55,440 bases of DNA from an uncultured Arenicella sp. GTDB lineage: Bacteria; Pseudomonadota; Gammaproteobacteria; Arenicellales; Arenicellaceae. The stretch lies in NCBI GenBank assembly GCA_937922925.1, contig CALAKU010000029.1, forward strand, positions 1 to 55,440, in the 5' to 3' direction. A model generated the notes under the pieces. It did no database searches. It was given only the letters and a program-made list of their open reading frames with translations, and had not been told where the DNA came from. Positions 51,142-55,440 of the stretch are shown here, piece by piece (the first letter of the stretch is position 1; each line of letters begins with the position of its first letter). Both the position numbers and the translations under genes were made by a program.

Positions 51142-51564
51142 CTAATTGCTCGGCAAAGCATAGGTTCCTGTCGCGTGAGCAATTGCCTGAGCCTGCCCTT
51201 GTGAGAACAAAGTGACTTCGCCGACCACCAGCTTACGCCCCACTTTAAGTAAGCGACAGTCGGCAATGATGTCGGCGTCCGCTCGTGGTTTGCTCAAGAA
51301 GTTAATCGTTAGCGAGGTAGTGACGGCCAGCTCCTTAAGCCCGACTTCATTTAACACGGCCACATACAATGCGGTATCGACAGCACTCATCATAAACGGG
51401 CCGGAGACAGTATTTCCAGGCCGCAAATCACTTTGTCGACTGGGCGTTTGGCGAATACGAACAGCACGCTCAGCCAAGGATTCGATCACTAATTTATTAC
51501 CCGGCCAATGCTCGTCAAATAAAGCTTTGATGACGGGGATTTTTTTGGTGTACTCGGGCGACAT
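51142..51564 (-). CDS. PaaI-family hotdog thioesterase
   Basis: 140 aa. A hotdog fold is suggested by RPGNTVSGPFMMSAVDTALYVAVL (about 47-70, with the catalytic Asp) and the strand pair VTTSLTINFLSKPRADADIIADCR. Known: PaaI-type thioesterases hydrolyse aryl- or acyl-CoA. It begins 13 bp after the RimB-RimK fusion ends, on the same strand. Substrate unknown. Confidence 0.85.
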   Translation of the reverse strand: MSPEYTKKIPVIKALFDEHWPGNKLVIESLAERAVRIRQTPSRQSDLRPGNTVSGPFMMSAVDTALYVAVLNEVGLKELAVTTSLTINFLSKPRADADIIADCRLLKVGRKLVVGEVTLFSQGQAQAIAHATGTYALPSN

Positions 51565-51576
51565 AAACGGTTTTGA

Positions 51577-52989
51577 CTAAGCCTGCTTAGTTGACTCTTC
51601 TATGGTGAGCGGGCGCTTCCACTTTAGTTTTTTTTCTATCGACGCAATCATCATACCGGCAATGTCTTTGCCTGTTGCGGTTTCGATACCCTCAAGCCCA
51701 GGCGAAGAGTTTACTTCTAACAGTAACGGCCCTTGGCCCGAACGAATAATGTCCACGCCCGCGACGTCTAGCCCCAGCACCTTGGCGGCCTTAACCGCCA
51801 TGCGTTTTTCTTCGGCCGAGACTTTGACAATCGATGCAGTGCCTCCACGATGAATGTTGGCTCTGAACTCGCCCGGTGCAGCGGTACGTTGAATCGACGC
51901 GACCACTTTGCCATTGATCACAAAGCAACGTAGGTCTTTGCCATCGGCCTCTTTGATAAAGCTCTGTACTAATAAATTAGCGTGCAAAGACTTAAAGGCA
52001 TTAATAACCGACTCAGCCGCTTTTTTGGTTTCGGCAAGTACTACGCCTCGACCTTGAGTGCCTTCCAAGAGTTTTACGATCAGGGGCGAGCCTTCGACCA
52101 TTTCAATTAAGTCATCGGTATCGCTTGGCGAGCTCGCAAAGCCGGTGGTAGGAATGGTAATACCATGCTTAAGCATTTGTTGCAGCGAATAAAGCTTATC
52201 TCGCGACTGGGTAATCGCCGAAGAAGCATTGCTGGTGTAAATACCCATGCTCTCAAACTGGCGCGTAATAGCCGTGCCGTAGAAAGTCATGCTTGGGCGA
52301 ATACGCGTAATCACGGCGTCAACATCGTTGAGTGAACGGCCGCCTCGATAACGCACTTCTGGCTCTTTGGCATCGAGTTTCATGTAACACTGCTTGATGT
52401 TGATAAACATCATTTGGTGACCCCGCTCGCGCCCCGCTTCGATAATGCGCCGATTGCTGTACAGCTCAGCGTTGCTGGCCAACAAGGCTATTTTCAAGCC
52501 ACCTTTGGCTTGTTTTGTTTGAGGATACAGCTCAGCTAATTGCTCTTCTGATAGCGACTCTTGAGCAAAGGAAATTGACGGGTCGACTAAAAATCGCCCT
52601 TGCATGGCTTCTCGGCCCAGCAACATGCGATAGCCCATCGAATCTCGGTTGGCTAGCGTTAGCTCAATAGCACGAGGCTCGCCAGCAAAATCAAGCAAGG
52701 TACGAATAACATAACGCGTTTCGCTTTCGCCTGACGAACTCTTTACCTTGCGCCGCGCAACTACTCGAGCTTCACAGCGAACCACTGGGCGGCGCGAGGC
52801 CTGCAAAGGATGCACTTCAAAACTGACCCAGCGTTCATCGTCGCGTCGAAAAGCGTGAATATTAAAGGCGTGCAGCGAGGAGGTTTTGGCCCCTGAATCC
52901 ACCCTTGCTTTCACCGCTGGAATGCCTAGCTCAGGAAATCCACACCATTCTTGGCTGCCGATAATAATCTTGTTGGTGCTCTCGCTCAT
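51577..52989 (-). CDS. RimB-like aspartic peptidase fused to RimK-like ATP-grasp glutamate ligase
   Basis: 470 aa from ATG 52989. Residues 1-150 are a retropepsin-like (DUF785/RimB) domain with [15 protein letters not shown], catalytic Asp31. From about 165 an ATP-grasp ligase follows, with a nucleotide-binding Lys/Arg region ([15 protein letters not shown]), [11 protein letters not shown] and the metal site [15 protein letters not shown]. Known: RimK adds Glu residues to the C-terminus of S6 and RimB-type proteases remove them; genes are usually separate. The fusion joins both activities in one protein. Confidence 0.9.
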   Translation of the reverse strand: MSESTNKIIIGSQEWCGFPELGIPAVKARVDSGAKTSSLHAFNIHAFRRDDERWVSFEVHPLQASRRPVVRCEARVVARRKVKSSSGESETRYVIRTLLDFAGEPRAIELTLANRDSMGYRMLLGREAMQGRFLVDPSISFAQESLSEEQLAELYPQTKQAKGGLKIALLASNAELYSNRRIIEAGRERGHQMMFINIKQCYMKLDAKEPEVRYRGGRSLNDVDAVITRIRPSMTFYGTAITRQFESMGIYTSNASSAITQSRDKLYSLQQMLKHGITIPTTGFASSPSDTDDLIEMVEGSPLIVKLLEGTQGRGVVLAETKKAAESVINAFKSLHANLLVQSFIKEADGKDLRCFVINGKVVASIQRTAAPGEFRANIHRGGTASIVKVSAEEKRMAVKAAKVLGLDVAGVDIIRSGQGPLLLEVNSSPGLEGIETATGKDIAGMMIASIEKKLKWKRPLTIEESTKQA

Positions 52990-52993
52990 TCTT

Positions 52994-53749
52994 TTATCGC
53001 CCACCAGCGACATCAACTATGCTGCCACTAATATACGCCGCTTGTTCACTGATTAGAAACCTTATTGCGCTGGCCACTTCCTCTGGCAGGCCGCCACGCT
53101 GCATGGGTATGCTGCTTGCGAGTCGCTCGACCCGATTTGGTTCGCCGCCATCGGCGTGCATTTGCGTATGGATAAAGCCGGGGCGTACCGCATTAACACG
53201 AATACCCTGCCCCGCCACTTCGCTTGCCAAGCCTTTGGTAAAGGTATCAATCGCGCCTTTGCTTGCTGCGTAATCAAGATACTCATTGGGCGAGCCGGTT
53301 CGCGCCGCGACCGAAGACACATTGACGATCGAACCGCCCGCGCCGCCTTGAGCGGTCGACATTCGTTTAACTGCCTCGCGTGCGCACAACATCGACCCGG
53401 TTACATTAGTTTGCAGTAGCCGATTAATTCTCTGAGCATTAAGATCGAGTAAAGAACCTTGTACGTCGAGCACACCGGCATTATTAACCAAGGCAGTCAG
53501 CCTACCAAAAGACGCATCAAGTTGTGCAAACATGGCTTCAACTTGGGGCTCATCAGAGATGTCGGCTTGCAATAAAACGGAGTTGACTAGCATATCATCT
53601 AACTCGTTTTTTAGTTGCTGCGCTGGTTCTTCGCTGGTTAAATAGTTGATCCCAATGGCAAAGCCTGACCGGGCTAATTCCATGGCGGTGGCTCGGCCAA
53701 TGCCTCGGCTAGCGCCGGTAACAAGAGCGACTTTTTGGTTTGATTGCAT
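52994..53749 (-). CDS. Short-chain dehydrogenase/reductase (FabG-like)
   Basis: 251 aa. [15 protein letters not shown] (11-25), LVNNAGVLD, Ser of NVSSVAA and YAASK active site, with [11 protein letters not shown] and an [11 protein letters not shown] end typical of the FabG-like classical SDRs. Directly upstream of the RimB-RimK fusion (4-bp gap), so likely one transcript with it and the thioesterase. Substrate unknown. Confidence 0.88.
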   Translation of the reverse strand: MQSNQKVALVTGASRGIGRATAMELARSGFAIGINYLTSEEPAQQLKNELDDMLVNSVLLQADISDEPQVEAMFAQLDASFGRLTALVNNAGVLDVQGSLLDLNAQRINRLLQTNVTGSMLCAREAVKRMSTAQGGAGGSIVNVSSVAARTGSPNEYLDYAASKGAIDTFTKGLASEVAGQGIRVNAVRPGFIHTQMHADGGEPNRVERLASSIPMQRGGLPEEVASAIRFLISEQAAYISGSIVDVAGGR

Positions 53750-53766
53750 CTGACTTTAGATTTTCG

Positions 53767-54150
53767 CTAGTCAGACAAATGCGCCAAAGAATGCGCATAT
53801 TGCTCCCAGTTTTGACCATCAAAGTCGACCACATTTACCTCATCTATAGGGGTATCCAAACAGTGTACATTGATTGATATGCCATCTGGGTTTGATCGCG
53901 GTGTATAAAACGGTTTGATGCCACAGGTATTGCAAAAAGTATGATTGGCCACACCGGTGTTAAATCGATAGGAGCTTAAGGCTGCTTCGCCTTGCAGCAG
54001 CCGGAACTGCCTCAGCGGAACGATTAAATGCAAAGCACCTGATTTTTTGCAAATGGAACAATTGCAAACGATGGCTTCAATTTTGGTAGGCGCATCAATT
54101 TCAAATTGAATGGCACCACAATGACAACTGCCTTGGTAAACCTTAAACAT
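53767..54150 (-). CDS. GFA-family (glutathione-dependent formaldehyde-activating/CENP-V-like) protein
   Basis: 127 aa. Zinc motifs GSCHCGAIQFE (Cys9, Cys11), CNCSICKKSG (Cys29, Cys31, Cys34) and FCNTCGIKPF. Known: named after Gfa of Paracoccus, which binds the formaldehyde-glutathione adduct; most members are uncharacterised. A frmA gene exists 30 kb away in the window, but not next to it. Located 17 bp upstream of the SDR start. Confidence 0.88.
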   Translation of the reverse strand: MFKVYQGSCHCGAIQFEIDAPTKIEAIVCNCSICKKSGALHLIVPLRQFRLLQGEAALSSYRFNTGVANHTFCNTCGIKPFYTPRSNPDGISINVHCLDTPIDEVNVVDFDGQNWEQYAHSLAHLSD

Positions 54151-54158
54151 TTTTATTA

Positions 54159-55022
54159 TTAAATTGTTGAGCTGCGAGATTTAGCAAAGATGACTACTAG
54201 GATCCCCATCAAAATCGTCGCACCTGAAATAAGTAAAGACACACTGGGTATCTCATTGATTAATAGAATACCAAATACCGCGGCGATAATCGGCACGCTC
54301 AGTTGCATGACTGCTGCAATGGTCGTCGATAAACTGGGTAAGGCCGCATACCAAATCGCGTAACCTAAGCCCGAGGTAACAATCCCCGAGGCCAGCGCCA
54401 AGATGATTCCTTTGAAACTCAGCTCTGTTTCAAAACCTAACAATGCGGAGATAACCACAACGGCGATCACAAAAGGAATCGTTAAAACAAAGTTGTAGGC
54501 CGTATCGCCTAGGGCTTGGGTAGAACCTTGCCCGATCAAGGTATAAGCAGCCCATGCCAAACCCGCTATAGCCATCATCACCATGCCCAGCATCGAGGGC
54601 GAATTGACCTGTGGCAATAACAAATAGGCCAAGCCAGCACAAGCGAGAACAATGCCGAGCCATTCGATTGCATTGGGCGCGTGGCCGCGCTGAATACTCA
54701 CCGTAATCAAACCCAATTGCACAACACCAAACAGCACTAAAGCGCCAGATGCCGTGTCCAAACCAATGTAAGCCAAAGAAAAGAACAAGGCATAAACGAA
54801 CAACATCAACGCCGCAAAAAGGCGTTTCTTTTTTGGCCTTTCATCAACGAAATCGTTACGCGTCAGCCTCACCAAGAGCCACAAAGCAAGTGCCCCCGAC
54901 AACAGGCGAATGGCCGTAAAACTAACTGGGTCGATCTCTTGCTCTGCTAAAGCCATGCGGCACAAAACCGAATTACCTGCAAAGGCCAACATGGCCAATA
55001 CCGAAAGAAAAAGCGTTTTCAT
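54159..55022 (-). CDS. EamA/DMT-family permease
   Basis: 287 aa from ATG 55022 (MKTLFLSVLAMLAFAGNSVLCR); a TTG 15 codons upstream is not supported. Ten membrane segments in two EamA halves (VSFTAIRLLSGALALWLL; AGLAWAAYTLIGQGSTQA; PSLSTTIAAVMQLSVPIIAAVFGILLINE). Known: drug/metabolite exporters for amino acids or small metabolites. Substrate unknown. Divergent to the DUF4870 gene. Confidence 0.88.
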   Translation of the reverse strand: MKTLFLSVLAMLAFAGNSVLCRMALAEQEIDPVSFTAIRLLSGALALWLLVRLTRNDFVDERPKKKRLFAALMLFVYALFFSLAYIGLDTASGALVLFGVVQLGLITVSIQRGHAPNAIEWLGIVLACAGLAYLLLPQVNSPSMLGMVMMAIAGLAWAAYTLIGQGSTQALGDTAYNFVLTIPFVIAVVVISALLGFETELSFKGIILALASGIVTSGLGYAIWYAALPSLSTTIAAVMQLSVPIIAAVFGILLINEIPSVSLLISGATILMGILVVIFAKSRSSTI

Positions 55023-55126
55023 GAAATGTAGACTCGGACTCGGCCTGCTTGCCAAGAACTTGAACAAGCCAGCGGTTTTTATTATGGTGATTTACTCAGC
55101 ATTGTAACCGCGTATCAAGGACTTTT

Positions 55127-55440
55127 ATGAACGAAGTGATCACTCAACCCAATGAATCGCAAAACGCTAAGTTAGTTTACATCTTATATTTGGTCGGCAT
55201 CGTAGTCGGCTTGACCAGCCTGATCGGCGTCATCATGGCCTATGTAAACAAGAGCGACGCACCCGATTGGGTACAAAGCCACTATCGCTTTCAAATCCGA
55301 ACTTTCTGGATCGGCCTACTCTACGGGCTTGTCGGCCTGATCCTCGTCACCGTAGGCATTGGCATATTGATCCTTTTATTTGTGCTGGTGTGGTTTATCG
55401 TTCGATGCATCAAAGGCATGAACGCCTTAGATAAGGGCCA
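55127..55440 (+). CDS. DUF4870-like membrane protein (C-terminus outside window)
   Basis: 104 codons from ATG 55127, with AAGGA six bases upstream, running off the right edge. Two or three membrane segments flank WVQSHYRFQIRTFWIGLLYG, a conserved-looking Q-S-H-x-R-F-Q-I-R-T-F-W block typical of short DUF4870 proteins. Function unknown; only the beginning can be judged. Confidence 0.75.
   Translation, partial: MNEVITQPNESQNAKLVYILYLVGIVVGLTSLIGVIMAYVNKSDAPDWVQSHYRFQIRTFWIGLLYGLVGLILVTVGIGILILLFVLVWFIVRCIKGMNALDKG

Noticed and set aside
23400-54150. A formaldehyde operon linking frmA with the GFA gene
   Set aside because: They are 30 kb apart on opposite strands with unrelated genes between; no link beyond general theme.

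Overview
The window reads as chromosomal DNA of a free-living, probably marine, heterotrophic gammaproteobacterium. The hints are a PA3496-like small protein, a PanP-like decarboxylase, HdfR-like LysR and FrmA genes, a fused indolepyruvate ferredoxin oxidoreductase, a TM-SpeE/SpeD pair and two DUF885 proteins. No ribosomal or other phylogenetic marker is present, so the genus is left open. Coding is dense and about two thirds of the genes lie on the minus strand.

Region 1 (1-6547) is the accessory part. A Rieske aromatic-ring dioxygenase operon (alpha, beta, FAD-dependent ferredoxin reductase running off the left edge) sits under a 41-bp palindrome. Next come the C-terminal remnant of a DUF1214-type gene, a decayed IS6-family element (one frameshift and two stops in its transposase, no target duplication), and a truncated integrative element: two small unknown ORFs, tyrosine integrase, excisionase-like protein, four operator-like repeats and a divergent XRE repressor. 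This ends near a tRNA-Met(CAU) gene. The IS6 copy looks like a deletion or rearrangement junction.

Region 2 (6.7-25.8 kb) holds an MFS transporter, an MDR oxidoreductase, an MscS channel with a cyclic-nucleotide domain, and a purine-salvage run (lipoprotein deoxyribosyltransferase-like protein, AzgA-type permease, phosphoribosyltransferase). SpeD and a membrane SpeE are convergent; a GNAT protein and a rhomboid protease follow. A minus-strand redox operon then encodes an SDR, a di-heme cytochrome c, a MauG/CCP-like di-heme protein with an eight-unit EPSA repeat, and a beta-helix/cytochrome c fusion. Glutathione-dependent formaldehyde dehydrogenase (frmA) with a LysR regulator closes the region.

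Region 3 (25.8-43 kb) covers amino-acid and signalling functions: a DUF885 lipoprotein; leucine-type dehydrogenase plus indolepyruvate ferredoxin oxidoreductase with a divergent Lrp regulator; a four-gene unit of membrane CheA-like kinase, CheY, CheX and ammonium transporter; a PanP-like decarboxylase; and a pterin cluster (PTPS/QueD-like enzyme with Glu in place of the usual Cys, YhhQ-type transporter, sepiapterin-reductase-like SDR).

Region 4 (43-55.4 kb) has an exported unknown protein, an ABC exporter, YciI, two MBL hydrolases flanking a HAD phosphatase, a second DUF885 protein, a thioesterase, a RimB-RimK fusion, an SDR, a GFA protein, an EamA permease and a DUF4870 protein cut by the right edge.

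Across the window, several gene ends carry perfect or near-perfect 15-20-bp tandem duplications. One of them duplicates a ribosome-binding site and creates a 5-codon upstream ORF.
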